Shown one piece after another: positions 17,237 through 25,944 of a stretch of 64,000 nt of DNA. Below the pieces are notes generated by a model. The model was not told where the DNA came from, searched no databases, and saw nothing but the letters and a program-made list of their open reading frames with translations. Every line of letters starts with the position of its first letter. Within the stretch, counting starts at the first letter, position 1. This stretch comes from Pseudomonas sp. TH15 (GTDB lineage: Bacteria > Pseudomonadota > Gammaproteobacteria > Pseudomonadales > Pseudomonadaceae). Both the position numbers and the translations under genes were made by a program. The DNA lies in contig NZ_JAEKEL010000001.1 of assembly GCF_016651105.1 (NCBI RefSeq), forward strand, positions 5,074,001 through 5,138,000, given 5' to 3'.

Positions 17237-17770
17237 ATGTCTTTGCCCGAATCCGTGTTTGATTACGAAGCCCGTCTTGCTGCCTGCGCGCGCGGCGAGC
17301 GTGCGGCCCTGCGCGATTTGTATGTGCAGGAAGGCCCGCGCCTGCTCGGCGTGGCCAAGCGGCTGGTGCGCGATACGGCGCTGGCCGAGGACATTGTTCA
17401 TGAGGCGTTCATCAAGATCTGGAACGGCGCGGCGGGGTTTGATCCGGCACGCGGTTCGGCGCGAGGCTGGATGTTCAGCGTGACCCGGCACCTGGCGTTG
17501 AATCTGCTGCGCGACCATGGCCGGGAAACGCCGTTCAGCGAAGAACATGCAGCGCTGTCAGAGGATGATGGCTTCGACGCCCACGCACATTCGGCGCGTA
17601 TTCACCGCTGCCTTGAACAACTCGATCCGCAGCGTCGGCGCTGCATCCTGCACGCCTATGTCGACGGTTATTCGCACGCGCAGATTGCCACACGCCTCGA
17701 CACGCCGCTGGGCACGGTCAAAGCCTGGATCAAGCGCAGCCTCAACGCCTTGCGGGAGTGCATGGGATGA
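17237..17770 (+). CDS. ECF RNA polymerase sigma factor
   Basis: A 177-residue sigma-70 family extracytoplasmic-function factor. Region 2 is seen in RLVRDTALAEDIVHEAFIKIWNGAAGFDPARGSARGWMFSVTRHLALNLLRD. Region 4 helix-turn-helix is seen in HAYVDGYSHAQIATRLDTPLGTVKAWIKRSLNAL near the C-terminus. The ATG at 17237 has only a weak ribosome site, and a TTG three codons upstream is an alternative. Its stop overlaps the start of the anti-sigma gene (ATGA), the usual arrangement for co-expressed sigma/anti-sigma pairs. Confidence 0.93.
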   Translation: MSLPESVFDYEARLAACARGERAALRDLYVQEGPRLLGVAKRLVRDTALAEDIVHEAFIKIWNGAAGFDPARGSARGWMFSVTRHLALNLLRDHGRETPFSEEHAALSEDDGFDAHAHSARIHRCLEQLDPQRRRCILHAYVDGYSHAQIATRLDTPLGTVKAWIKRSLNALRECMG

Positions 17771-18468
17771 CCACTGAATCGGCGCAAGAACGCGATGAAC
17801 TGGCCAGCGAATATGTGCTCGGCACGCTCTCGGCCGAGGATCGCGCCGACGTTCAACGGCGCCTGCCGACTGATCCTGAGCTGCGTGCAGCGGTGGGTGC
17901 CTGGGAGCGGCGGTTGCTGGACCTGACCGACCTTGTCGAACCCCTCCAGCCGTCGCCACATTTGTGGCCACGCATTGAGCGAACGCTCCAGCGACAAATA
18001 CCAAGCCTGCCGATTGCAGCGAAAGCCTCATGGTGGAATCTGCTGCCGTTGTGGCGTGGCCTGAGCGCTGCCGGATTGGCCGCGACGTTGATCCTGGGCG
18101 CGATCCTGCTGACCCAGACCACGCCGAAGCCGAATTATCTGGTGGTGTTGGTGGCGCCGCAGGACAAGGCGCCGGGCTGGGTGATCCAGGCCAGCAATTC
18201 GCGGGAGATTCAGTTGATTCCACTGGGCGTGGTCGAGGTGCCGGCGGACAAGGCGCTGGAGTTCTGGACCAAGGCTGACGGTTGGCAAGGGCCGGTGTCG
18301 CTGGGGTTGGTCAAACCGGGACAGGCGTTGTCGGTGCCGCTGGACAAGCTGCCGCCGCTGCAACCGAATCAGCTATTCGAGTTGACGCTTGAAGGTGCCA
18401 ATGGCTCGCCAATCGGCAAACCGACCGGGCCGATTCAGGCGATCGGCAGGGCCGTAAAAGTGCTTTGA
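17767..18468 (+). CDS. Anti-sigma factor, RskA-like
   Basis: A 233-residue membrane anti-sigma factor. The N-terminal cytoplasmic domain (ELASEYVLGTLSAEDRADVQRRL, then AVGAWERRLLDLTDLVEPLQPSPHLWPRIE) is the sigma-binding region. One membrane segment follows (LSAAGLAATLILGAILLTQT, about residue 100), then a periplasmic RskA domain (APGWVIQASNSREIQLIPLG, KALEFWTKADGW, ELTLEGANGSPIGKPTGPIQAIG). It probably holds the ECF factor at the membrane until an envelope signal arrives. It overlaps the sigma gene by four bases. Confidence 0.92.
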   Translation: MTTESAQERDELASEYVLGTLSAEDRADVQRRLPTDPELRAAVGAWERRLLDLTDLVEPLQPSPHLWPRIERTLQRQIPSLPIAAKASWWNLLPLWRGLSAAGLAATLILGAILLTQTTPKPNYLVVLVAPQDKAPGWVIQASNSREIQLIPLGVVEVPADKALEFWTKADGWQGPVSLGLVKPGQALSVPLDKLPPLQPNQLFELTLEGANGSPIGKPTGPIQAIGRAVKVL

Positions 18469-18496
18469 GGCTGACGCAGGTCTGAACTGTTTTCCC

Positions 18497-18580
18497 TGTA
18501 GGAGTTGCCGCAGGCTGCGATCTTTTGATCTTGCCCTTAAAAACAACGTCAAAAGATCGCAGCCTTCGGCAGCTCCTACA
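18497..18580. repeat. REP pair (CTGCGATC family)
   Basis: Left arm TGTAGGAGTTGCCGCAGGCT then GCGATCTTTTGATCTTG; right arm TCAAAAGATCGCAGCC then TTCGGCAGCTCCTACA. It separates the anti-sigma gene from the repeat-protein gene. Confidence 0.88.
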
Positions 18581-18691
18581 TGAACCATCATTGCCGTCGA
18601 TGGTCACCATCACGTCAATGAAGTTCTCATAAAAAATCCTCGGCGTAACATCCGCTCCATACCCAACTAACAACACCCGGAGCACACGATC

Positions 18692-19171
18692 ATGAAACGC
18701 CAAACCCTTCTCAGCATCGCTTTCTCGGTTTTTGCAGTTAACGCTTTTGCCGCTACCCCGACCCACACGATGATCGCCGCTGACGGCTCGGATCGTCTGT
18801 ACCAGAACGCCGTAGCGGCTGATGGCTCCGATCGTCTGCAAGGCAACACCGTCGCGGCTGACGGCTCCGATCGTCTGCAAGGCAACACCGTCGCGGCTGA
18901 TGGCTCGGATCGTCTGCAAGGCAACACCGTCGCGGCTGATGGCTCGGATCGTCTGCAAGGCAACACCGTAGCGGCTGATGGCTCGGATCGTCTGCAAGGC
19001 AACACCGTCGCGGCTGATGGCTCGGATCGTCTGCAGGGCAACACCGTTGCAGCTGATGGCTCGGATCGTTTGCAGGGCAATACCGTAGCGGCTGGTGGCT
19101 CGGATCGTCTGCAGGGCAACACCGTTGCTGAAGGTGGTTCGGATCGTCTGCTTGAACGCCGCGCCGTTTGA
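18692..19171 (+). CDS. Secreted protein of ten 13-residue DGSDRL repeats
   Basis: A 159-residue protein. The signal peptide (MKRQTLLSIAFSVFAVNAFA) probably ends after residue 20; then comes a short linker (ATPTHTM) and ten head-to-tail 13-residue units. Seven are identical (VAADGSDRLQGNT). The first ends in YQNA, the ninth has VAAGG, and the tenth (VAEGGSDRLLERR) closes the array before a final AV. At DNA level the unit is 39 bases with mostly silent differences between copies. Each unit carries G-x-D-x-L, the core of an RTX calcium-binding nonapeptide, but the period is 13 rather than 9 and the leading GG is AA or AG. Function is unknown; export is supported by the signal peptide. The start follows CCCGGAGCAC, and a good terminator follows the gene. 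Confidence 0.82.
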   Translation: MKRQTLLSIAFSVFAVNAFAATPTHTMIAADGSDRLYQNAVAADGSDRLQGNTVAADGSDRLQGNTVAADGSDRLQGNTVAADGSDRLQGNTVAADGSDRLQGNTVAADGSDRLQGNTVAADGSDRLQGNTVAAGGSDRLQGNTVAEGGSDRLLERRAV

Positions 19172-19201
19172 ATGGATGGCTTCAATGCAACAACCCAGAG
19201 A

Positions 19202-19228
19202 AACCCGGCTCCCGCAGCCGGGTTTTTT
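19202..19228 (+). terminator. Intrinsic terminator after the repeat-protein gene
   Basis: AACCCGGCT-CCCGC-AGCCGGGTTTTTTA: a GC-rich stem followed by six T. It lies between two convergent genes and mainly serves the plus strand. Confidence 0.88.
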
Positions 19229-19241
19229 ACGTCTGCGGGAA

Positions 19242-20333
19242 TCAGCCGGCCTTGGCCATGCAGCGTTTGTAACGCTCATCAACCCGCTTGGCAAACCATG
19301 CCGTGGTGAGTTTGCGGGTGATCTTCGGGCTGTGCAGTTCGATCCCCGGCAACATCGCACGCGGCAACGCCCGGCCTTCGGCCTTCTCGGCCAGGGCGAA
19401 GACTTTCCGGTAGAGCGCCGTGTCTTCAAATTCCAGGGTTTGGCCCTTATTTAACTGATCGCGAATCGTCGGATTGCGCATGCCCAGTTGCTTGCCGAGG
19501 GTGCGCACCGCCAGTTCCGTGGTGCCGGGCATGATCGAATCGTAGCGGATCACGTCACCGTCCAGCGCCAGCGGGATGCCGGACGCGCGACTGAGCGCAT
19601 TTTGGAATGCCGCATTACGGCTGGCGTACCAACCGGCATTGAAATCGGCAAAGCGATACAGCGGCTGCTTGTAGCTCACCGGGTAGCCGAGCAAATGGGC
19701 AATACCGAAGTACATGCCGCCGCGACGGCTGAACACCTCATGGCGAATCGAGCCCGTCACCGGATAGGGATAATGGCGTGTCTCCTGCTCGGCGAATTCG
19801 ACGCTGACCTGCATCGGCCCGGCGGTGTGCACCGGGTTGAACCCACTGAACAAGGTCCGGCCCATGGGCACCATGCTGATGAAGTCATCGAAGATTGCGC
19901 TGAGTTCTTTTTCGCTGCGGGCGGCGTTGAGTCGGTCGCTGTAGCTTTTGCCGTTCGGTGAACGGACTTGCAACGCAGCGCTGACCAGCAAACTGGGGAT
20001 GTGCACCTTGGCGGCGCGGCGATCGATCTCGTCCCGGGCGATCTTGCCCAGGCCCGGCACGGTTGGGTCTACCTGGAAGGTCGATTCCTGCTCGGTGACG
20101 GCCAGGACCGCGCAAAGGTTTTGCGTGGTCGGTGAAATGTCCTGGGCGACAAACGCTGCGTAGATGTCCGTCGCCCACCCTTCGCGGTCGGCGGTCTTGG
20201 CCGGCAACAGGCGCACGATTTCGGCCTTCACTTCATTCGGCGCACGCGGTGCGGGTTCATCGCTGCGCTGACTGGCGCAACCGCCGAGTACCAGCAGTGC
20301 GGCGAGCGTGATCGGTAATCGAAAGTTGTGCAT
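19242..20333 (-). CDS. DUF1615 family lipoprotein
   Basis: A 363-residue protein with a lipoprotein signal ending in the lipobox LVLGGC (Cys near residue 19). The mature sequence fits DUF1615: VLAVTEQESTFQVDPTVPGLGKIARDEI, then GFNPVHTAGPMQVSVEFAE, GGMYFGIAHLLGYPVSY, and YRFADFNAGWYASRNAAFQNALSRASG. The TEQESTF and AGPMQVSV segments resemble a lysozyme/transglycosylase-like fold with a possible catalytic Glu; this is an inference and not a proven activity. The ATG is at 20333 after GGATGAAGC. It is not obviously in an operon. Confidence 0.87.
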   Translation of the reverse strand: MHNFRLPITLAALLVLGGCASQRSDEPAPRAPNEVKAEIVRLLPAKTADREGWATDIYAAFVAQDISPTTQNLCAVLAVTEQESTFQVDPTVPGLGKIARDEIDRRAAKVHIPSLLVSAALQVRSPNGKSYSDRLNAARSEKELSAIFDDFISMVPMGRTLFSGFNPVHTAGPMQVSVEFAEQETRHYPYPVTGSIRHEVFSRRGGMYFGIAHLLGYPVSYKQPLYRFADFNAGWYASRNAAFQNALSRASGIPLALDGDVIRYDSIMPGTTELAVRTLGKQLGMRNPTIRDQLNKGQTLEFEDTALYRKVFALAEKAEGRALPRAMLPGIELHSPKITRKLTTAWFAKRVDERYKRCMAKAG

Positions 20334-20445
20334 GAAGCTTCATCCAGTCCGTTGTGCCCGGTTCACCATACGTTCAATGCCGTGGCGCAAGCTAGGACTG
20401 CAAGGTTCCAGCCCTGTTCCCTGGATGTTCACGCTCCTTCTTTGT

Positions 20446-20752
20446 CGAGGAGATTCAACTGTGGAGAAGGGATTCAACTGTGGAAAGGAGATTTATCTGT
20501 GAAGGGGGGATTCAACTGTGGAAAGGAGATTTATCTGTGGAGAGGGGATTTATCTGTGGCGAGGGGATTTATCCCCGTTGGACTGCGCAGCAGTCCCCTT
20601 GTAAGTCAAAAGAGGGGCCGCTTCGCACCCCAACGGGGATAAATCCCCTCGCCACAGATGAATCCTCATAAAACAGATAAATCCCTATACAACAGATAAA
20701 TACCCATACAACAGATAAATCCCCACACCACAGATAACGCCCCCACCACAGG
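20446..20752. repeat. REP hairpin flanked by mirrored tandem arrays (second site)
   Basis: Left of the core stand about six units of roughly 21 bases alternating between GGAGATTTATCTGTGGA and GGGATTCAACTGTGGA forms. The core REP pair lies at about 20555-20659 (TGTGGCGAGGGGATTTATCC ... GGATAAATCCCCTCGCCACA). To the right stand about five inverted units of the form ACAGATAAATCCC(N)CATACA, to 20752. It has the same architecture as the site at 2732-3106 but with different unit sequences. Confidence 0.9.
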
Positions 20753-20810
20753 TTTGCCCGCTCACTTAGAGGTTTCAGCGACTGATGACAAACTGATTGC
20801 AAAACGTTAC

Positions 20811-20825
20811 TGAGAAAACCTATCA
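20811..20825. promoter_or_regulatory. Candidate Fur box upstream of the siderophore receptor
   Basis: TGAGAAAACCTATCA matches the 15-base Fur core TGATAATNATTATCA at 10 of 14 defined positions. It ends 84 bases before the receptor start. Iron repression of this gene class by Fur is well known; this site is inferred from the match. Confidence 0.5.
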
Positions 20826-20909
20826 TTTGCGCCTGGAGTCGCATTTGCGCAAGGAGTTCCCGCGCCGCCCTTATTTTTTCCCATTGGCCGTGCGCCTCCA
20901 GGTATAAAA

Positions 20910-23114
20910 ATGCCCGCTCCTGCTCGACTCGCCGTCCCTTTTCGCCCAACGCTTCTCGCCCTGCTGTGCTCCCTGACTGTCACCGCTTACGCCGCCGAAG
21001 GCGATAGCAACGAGCTGGTGCTCGACAACGTCAACATCAACGCCCAGGCGCCGACGCCAAATGCCTTGCCACCGGTTTACGCCGGTGGTCAGGTCGCGCG
21101 TGGCGGTCAGCTCGGCGTGTTGGGCAATCAAGACATGATGGACGTGCCGTTCAGCGCCGCGTCCTATACCGAGCAACTGATTCAGGATCAACAGGCCGAA
21201 GACGTCGCCGATGTGCTGCTCAACGACTCGTCGGTACGCCAGGCTTCGGGGTTCTCCAACCAATCGCAGGTCTTCATGATTCGCGGTTTGCCGCTGAACG
21301 GCGACGACATTTCCTATAACGGCCTGTACGGCGTACTGCCACGGCAGATCATTTCCACTGACGCGCTGGAGCGTGTGGAAGTGTTCAAAGGCCCGAATGC
21401 CTTCGTCAACGGCGTGACCCCGACCGGCTCCGGCATCGGTGGCGGCGTCAATTTGCAGCCAAAACGCGCCGGCGACGTGCCACTGCGCCGCTACACCACC
21501 GACATCAACAGCGAAGGCCGCATCGGTCAGCACCTCGACCTCGGTCAGCGCTTCGGTGAAGACAACCGCTTCGGCGCGCGGGTCAACCTGTCCCAGCGCG
21601 AAGGCGACACCGCCATCGACCACGAAAACCAACGCTCGAAACTGTTCGCCATCGGCCTCGATTATCGCGGCGACGCCCTGCGCATTTCCGGTGACTTCGC
21701 CTACCAGAAAGAACGCGTCAACGGTGGTCGCAACTCGGTCAACCTCGGCACCGCCACGCACATTCCGGACGCACCGTCGGCCGACACCAACTACGCGCCG
21801 AAGTGGGGCTACACCGACATCGAAGACACCTTCGGCATGCTCCGCGCCGAGTACGATCTGAACGACAACTGGACCGCCTACGCCGCGGGTGGCGCCAAGC
21901 ACACCCGCGAAGTCGGGCGCTACAACTCGACCACGCTGGTCGGCAACACGGGTGCATCGACCACCACTGGCTCGTTTATCCCCCATGACGAAGACAACAC
22001 CAGCGTCATGGCCGGCCTTAACGGCAAGTTCAACACCGGCGCCGTCAGCCACAAGCTGAATTTCGGCCTGACCGGCATCTGGGCTGAACAGCGCAGCGCC
22101 TATGACTTCGACCTGACCAAATACGCCAACAACATCTACCACCCGGTGGAAACCCCGTCGCCGGTCGGCAACTTCGCCGGTGGCGACAACAGCGATCCGG
22201 GCATCGTCGGCAAGACCTTCAACCGTAGCCTCGCGATCTCCGACACCCTCGGTTTCTTCGATGATCGCCTGCTGATCACCGCCGGTCTGCGTCGCCAGCA
22301 ATTGGTCGTGCAAGGTTACAGCTACGCCAGCTACGGCAGCGGCCCGCGTTCTTCCAGCTACGACGAATCGATCACCACGCCGGTGTACGGCATCGTGTTC
22401 AAGCCGTGGGAGCATGTTTCGTTCTACGCCAACCACATCGAAGGCCTGGCGCAAGGGCCGACGTCGCCGACCACGTCCGGCTCGCGCGTCGTGATCAACG
22501 GCAACGAAGCCTACGCACCGGCACGCTCGAAGCAGACCGAAGCCGGGGTGAAAGTCGACATGGGCACCTACGGTGCAAGCTTGGGTGTTTATCGCATCGA
22601 ACAGCCGAGCGACGGTTACTCGGAAATCATCGACGCCAACACGTCGCGTTATGTGCGTGAAGGCGAGCAAGTCAACAAAGGCGTGGAAATGAACGTGTTC
22701 GGCGAGCCGATCAGCGGCCTGCGCCTGATCAGCGGCCTGACCCTGATGGACACCGAACTGAAAAATACCCAGAACGGCGCCAACGACGGCAACCGTGCGA
22801 TTGGTGTGCCGACCTTCCAGTTCAACGCCGGCGCCGACTGGGACGTGCCCGGCCTGCAAGGCGTAGCGCTGAATGCGCGGATGCTGCGCACCGGCGGCCA
22901 ATATGCTGACGCGGCGAACAACTTGAGCCTGCCGACCTGGAATCGCTTCGATGCGGGTGCGCGTTATGCGTTCAAGGTTTCGGAGAAGGACGTGACCGTG
23001 CGTCTGGGCGTGGAAAACCTGGCGAACAAGAAGTACTGGGAATCGGCTCAGGGCGGTTACCTGACCCAGGGCGAACCGCGCGTGGCGAAGTTGTCGGGGA
23101 CGATCGACTTCTAA
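20910..23114 (+). CDS. TonB-dependent siderophore receptor
   Basis: A 734-residue outer membrane receptor. The signal peptide ends near TAYA-AEGDS (residue 28). The plug domain shows the siderophore-receptor pattern: MMDVPFSAASYTEQLIQDQQAEDVADVLLNDSSVRQASGFSNQ, then FMIRGLPLNGDDISYNGLYGVLPRQIISTDALERVEVFKGPNAFVNG and GIGGGVNLQPKRA. The barrel ends VAKLSGTIDF, with a terminal Phe. It would import a ferric siderophore using TonB. The ligand cannot be told; no biosynthesis genes or FecR/FecI pair lie next to it, and it lacks an N-terminal signalling extension. A possible Fur box stands upstream and a terminator follows. Confidence 0.94.
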   Translation: MPAPARLAVPFRPTLLALLCSLTVTAYAAEGDSNELVLDNVNINAQAPTPNALPPVYAGGQVARGGQLGVLGNQDMMDVPFSAASYTEQLIQDQQAEDVADVLLNDSSVRQASGFSNQSQVFMIRGLPLNGDDISYNGLYGVLPRQIISTDALERVEVFKGPNAFVNGVTPTGSGIGGGVNLQPKRAGDVPLRRYTTDINSEGRIGQHLDLGQRFGEDNRFGARVNLSQREGDTAIDHENQRSKLFAIGLDYRGDALRISGDFAYQKERVNGGRNSVNLGTATHIPDAPSADTNYAPKWGYTDIEDTFGMLRAEYDLNDNWTAYAAGGAKHTREVGRYNSTTLVGNTGASTTTGSFIPHDEDNTSVMAGLNGKFNTGAVSHKLNFGLTGIWAEQRSAYDFDLTKYANNIYHPVETPSPVGNFAGGDNSDPGIVGKTFNRSLAISDTLGFFDDRLLITAGLRRQQLVVQGYSYASYGSGPRSSSYDESITTPVYGIVFKPWEHVSFYANHIEGLAQGPTSPTTSGSRVVINGNEAYAPARSKQTEAGVKVDMGTYGASLGVYRIEQPSDGYSEIIDANTSRYVREGEQVNKGVEMNVFGEPISGLRLISGLTLMDTELKNTQNGANDGNRAIGVPTFQFNAGADWDVPGLQGVALNARMLRTGGQYADAANNLSLPTWNRFDAGARYAFKVSEKDVTVRLGVENLANKKYWESAQGGYLTQGEPRVAKLSGTIDF

Positions 23115-23130
23115 GCGTCACCGTCAGGAA

Positions 23131-23169
23131 AAAGGCTCCGCGGCTTTGATGGCTGCGGGGCCTTTTTTG
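23131..23169 (+). terminator. Intrinsic terminator after the siderophore receptor
   Basis: AAAGGCTCCGCGGC-TTTGATG-GCTGCGGGGCCTTTTTTG: a GC-rich imperfect stem followed by six T. Confidence 0.88.
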
Positions 23170-23263
23170 TTTTGCGGGGGATTTTCCGGCCTCATCGCGA
23201 GCAGAACTGGCCAGCCCGACCTTCTGATCCATACTTGCTGCACCCCGTGAGGAGAACAAACTC

Positions 23264-24799
23264 ATGAACCGAAGCGACGTGTTGATCATCGGCGCCGGCC
23301 CGACTGGCCTGGTGCTGGCGCTGTGGCTGAGCAAGCTCGGCATCCGCGTGCGCATCATCGACAAGACCCTCGCCCCCGGCACCACCTCGCGCGCCCTGGC
23401 CGTCCAGGCCCGGACCCTTGAGTTGTATCGTCAACTCGACCTCAGCGACACCATCGTGCAAAACGGCCATCGGGTGGCGGCGGCGAATTTCTGGGTCAAG
23501 GGCGAAGCCGTGGCGCGCCTGCCGTTGACCCGCATCGGCGAGGGCCTGACGCCCTACGCGTTCATGGAAATTTTTCCCCAGGACGAACACGAGCAACTGC
23601 TGATCGAACGCCTCGCCGACTATGGCGTCAGCGTCGAACGCGAAACCACGCTGGACAGCTTCGACGAAACCGGCGACGGCCTCACCGCCCATTTACGTCG
23701 CCCCGATGGCGCGCAGGAAGTCTGCCAGGCCTGCTATCTCGCGGGTTGCGACGGCGCCCGGTCGATTGTGCGCAAGACTCTGGACAGCGGATTCCCCGGC
23801 GGCACCTACCAGCAGATTTTCTACGTCGCCGACGTGCAGGCCAGCGGCCCGGCGTTCAACGGTGAACTGCACGTGGACCTCGATGAAGCGGACTTTCTCG
23901 CAGTGTTCCCGTTGGCCAGCGAAGGTCATGCCCGGCTGATCGGCACTGTGCGCGATGAGCGCGCCGAGCATGCCGAAACCCTGAAATTCGAAGACGTCAG
24001 CAGCCACGCCATCGAGCATCTGAAAGTGCAGGTCGAACAGGTGAATTGGTTCTCGACCTACCGGGTGCATCATCGGGTGGCGGAATTCTTTCGCAGCGGC
24101 CGGGCGTTTCTACTCGGCGACGCCGCCCACGTCCACAGCCCCGCCGGTGGCCAGGGCATGAACACCGGGATTGGCGACGCGATCAACCTGGCCTGGAAAA
24201 TCGCCGCAGTCCTGAGCGGCGGCGCCACCTCCAAATTACTCGATAGCTACGAAACCGAACGCATCGCCTTCGCCCGGCGCCTGGTGTCCACCACCGACCG
24301 GGTGTTCAGCTTCGTCACCGCCGAGGGCAAAGTCGCCGACCTGCTGCGCACGCGCCTGGCGCCATTTCTGATCCCGAAAATGGCTTCGTTCGCGGCAACG
24401 CGCGAATTCCTGTTTCGCACGGTGTCGCAGATCACCCTCAACTATCGCGGCATGCCGCTGAGCGAAGGCGTGACCGGGCAGGTCCACGGCGGTGACCGCT
24501 TGCCCTGGGCGCACGATGGCGAAGGCGATAACTACGAACCGCTGAAAAACCCGACCTGGCAGGTGCATGTGTACGGCGATACCAGCGACGAAATGATCGC
24601 CTGGTGTATCGAGCATCATTTGCCGCTGCACGTGTTCGACTGGCGGCCAGCGTTTGAAACAGCGGGGTTGGCGCGCAACGGTTTTTATCTGTTGCGGCCG
24701 GATACGTACGTGGCGATTGCCGATAACAGCGCGGACCCGAAAGTGATCGAGCGGTATTTCCGGGATCATGGGATACGGTTGTTTTTTGGGTCCCACTGA
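23264..24799 (+). CDS. FAD-dependent aromatic monooxygenase
   Basis: A 511-residue class A flavoprotein hydroxylase (PheA/TfdB type). The N-terminal Rossmann motif VLIIGAGPTGLVLALWLSKLG (G10-x-G12-x-x-G15) binds FAD. The second FAD/NADPH motif is LAGCDGARSIVRK, and the third is FLLGDAAHVHSPAGGQGMNTGIGDAINLAWK near residue 285. Such enzymes add one oxygen to phenolic or similar rings using NAD(P)H. ATG 23264 follows GTGAGGAGAACAAACTC. It is monocistronic with no pathway genes beside it, so the substrate is unknown. Confidence 0.92.
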   Translation: MNRSDVLIIGAGPTGLVLALWLSKLGIRVRIIDKTLAPGTTSRALAVQARTLELYRQLDLSDTIVQNGHRVAAANFWVKGEAVARLPLTRIGEGLTPYAFMEIFPQDEHEQLLIERLADYGVSVERETTLDSFDETGDGLTAHLRRPDGAQEVCQACYLAGCDGARSIVRKTLDSGFPGGTYQQIFYVADVQASGPAFNGELHVDLDEADFLAVFPLASEGHARLIGTVRDERAEHAETLKFEDVSSHAIEHLKVQVEQVNWFSTYRVHHRVAEFFRSGRAFLLGDAAHVHSPAGGQGMNTGIGDAINLAWKIAAVLSGGATSKLLDSYETERIAFARRLVSTTDRVFSFVTAEGKVADLLRTRLAPFLIPKMASFAATREFLFRTVSQITLNYRGMPLSEGVTGQVHGGDRLPWAHDGEGDNYEPLKNPTWQVHVYGDTSDEMIAWCIEHHLPLHVFDWRPAFETAGLARNGFYLLRPDTYVAIADNSADPKVIERYFRDHGIRLFFGSH

Positions 24800-24814
24800 C
24801 CCAACACATCTCAA

Positions 24815-24905
24815 ATGTGGGAGTGAGCCTGCTCGCGATAACGACAGCATATCCAACATCAATGTGACTGATCCGCCGCAATCCCGAGCAGGCTCGCTCC
24901 CACAG
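24815..24905. repeat. REPIN (GAGCGGGCTTGCTCGC family)
   Basis: Left arm TGTGGGAGTGAGCCTGCTCG, right arm CGAGCAGGCTCGCTCCCACA. It sits between the convergent monooxygenase and hemB genes. Confidence 0.9.
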
Positions 24906-24969
24906 GTGGCTGCGTCGTTCACAGGAGTTGCGTCCAACATCAAACAACTGTGGGAGTTTGCGGTGGTCG

Positions 24970-25944
24970 TTAGATCCCGGCCAAGGCCAGATCCATCGCG
25001 AAGTAGGTGAAGATCAAATCCGCCCCCGCCCGCTTGATCGCCCCAAGGCTTTCGCGCACCACGCGGTCTTCATCAATCGCTCCGGCCTGGGCGGCGAACT
25101 TGATCATCGCGTACTCACCACTTACCTGGTACGCCGACAGCGGCAGACGCGAGACTTCGCGGATGTCGCGGATGATGTCCAGGTACGCGCCGGCCGGTTT
25201 GACCATCAGCGCATCGGCGCCTTCCTGTTCGTCCAGCAGCGATTCGCGCACGGCTTCACGGCGGTTCATCGGGTTCATCTGGTAGCTTTTGCGGTCGCCT
25301 TTCAAAGCGCTGCCGCCGGCCTCACGGAACGGGCCGTAGAGTGCCGAAGCGAACTTGGTCGAATACGCCATGATCGCGGTCTGGGTGAAACCGGCCTCGT
25401 CCAGCGCCCGGCGAATGGCCCGGACCTGGCCGTCCATGGCCGCCGACGGAGCGATCACGTCCGCGCCGGCCCGGGCCGCCGCCACGGCTTGTTTGCCGAG
25501 ATTGATCAGGGTCTTGTCGTTGTCGACTTCATGGTTGTGCACCACGCCGCAGTGGCCGTGGTCGGTGTATTCACAGAAGCAGGTGTCGGACATCACGATC
25601 ATTTCCGGCACGGCGTCCTTGGCGATACGCGACATCCGCGACACCAGGCCGTTGTCGTTCCAGGTGTCGCTGCCACTGCTGTCCAGGTGATGGGACACGC
25701 CGAAGGTCATCACCGATTTGATCCCGGCACGGGCATAGCGCTCGATCTCCCCGGCCAGTTTCGACTCCGGAATGCGCATCACACCGGGCATGCTTTTGAT
25801 CGGGACGAAATCGTCGATTTCTTCTTCAACAAAAATCGGCAGCACCAGATCGTTCAGGCTGAACTCGGTTTCCTGGAACAGACTGCGCAGGCTCGCATTG
25901 CGGCGCAGACGGCGTGGACGAGCTTCGGGGAACTGGCTGGACAT
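24970..25944 (-). CDS. hemB: Delta-aminolevulinic acid dehydratase, zinc type
   Basis: A 324-residue porphobilinogen synthase: it condenses two 5-aminolevulinate molecules in heme synthesis. The two active-site lysines are visible (STK197F and MVK249PAGAYLD). The metal site reads SDTC122FC124EYTDHGHC132G, the three-cysteine zinc site of the E. coli and animal enzymes. The well-studied P. aeruginosa enzyme instead has Asp/Ala in these positions and uses magnesium, so this gene may be a second copy beside a magnesium-type hemB elsewhere (inference). Start ATG follows CAGGAAAACCC. It is monocistronic. Confidence 0.95.
   Translation of the reverse strand: MSSQFPEARPRRLRRNASLRSLFQETEFSLNDLVLPIFVEEEIDDFVPIKSMPGVMRIPESKLAGEIERYARAGIKSVMTFGVSHHLDSSGSDTWNDNGLVSRMSRIAKDAVPEMIVMSDTCFCEYTDHGHCGVVHNHEVDNDKTLINLGKQAVAAARAGADVIAPSAAMDGQVRAIRRALDEAGFTQTAIMAYSTKFASALYGPFREAGGSALKGDRKSYQMNPMNRREAVRESLLDEQEGADALMVKPAGAYLDIIRDIREVSRLPLSAYQVSGEYAMIKFAAQAGAIDEDRVVRESLGAIKRAGADLIFTYFAMDLALAGI

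Noticed and set aside
18692..19171. DNA-level tandem repeat (39 bases) as a noncoding satellite
   Set aside because: Differences between units are mostly silent, with a signal peptide in front, a ribosome site and a terminator; a coding role is far more likely.
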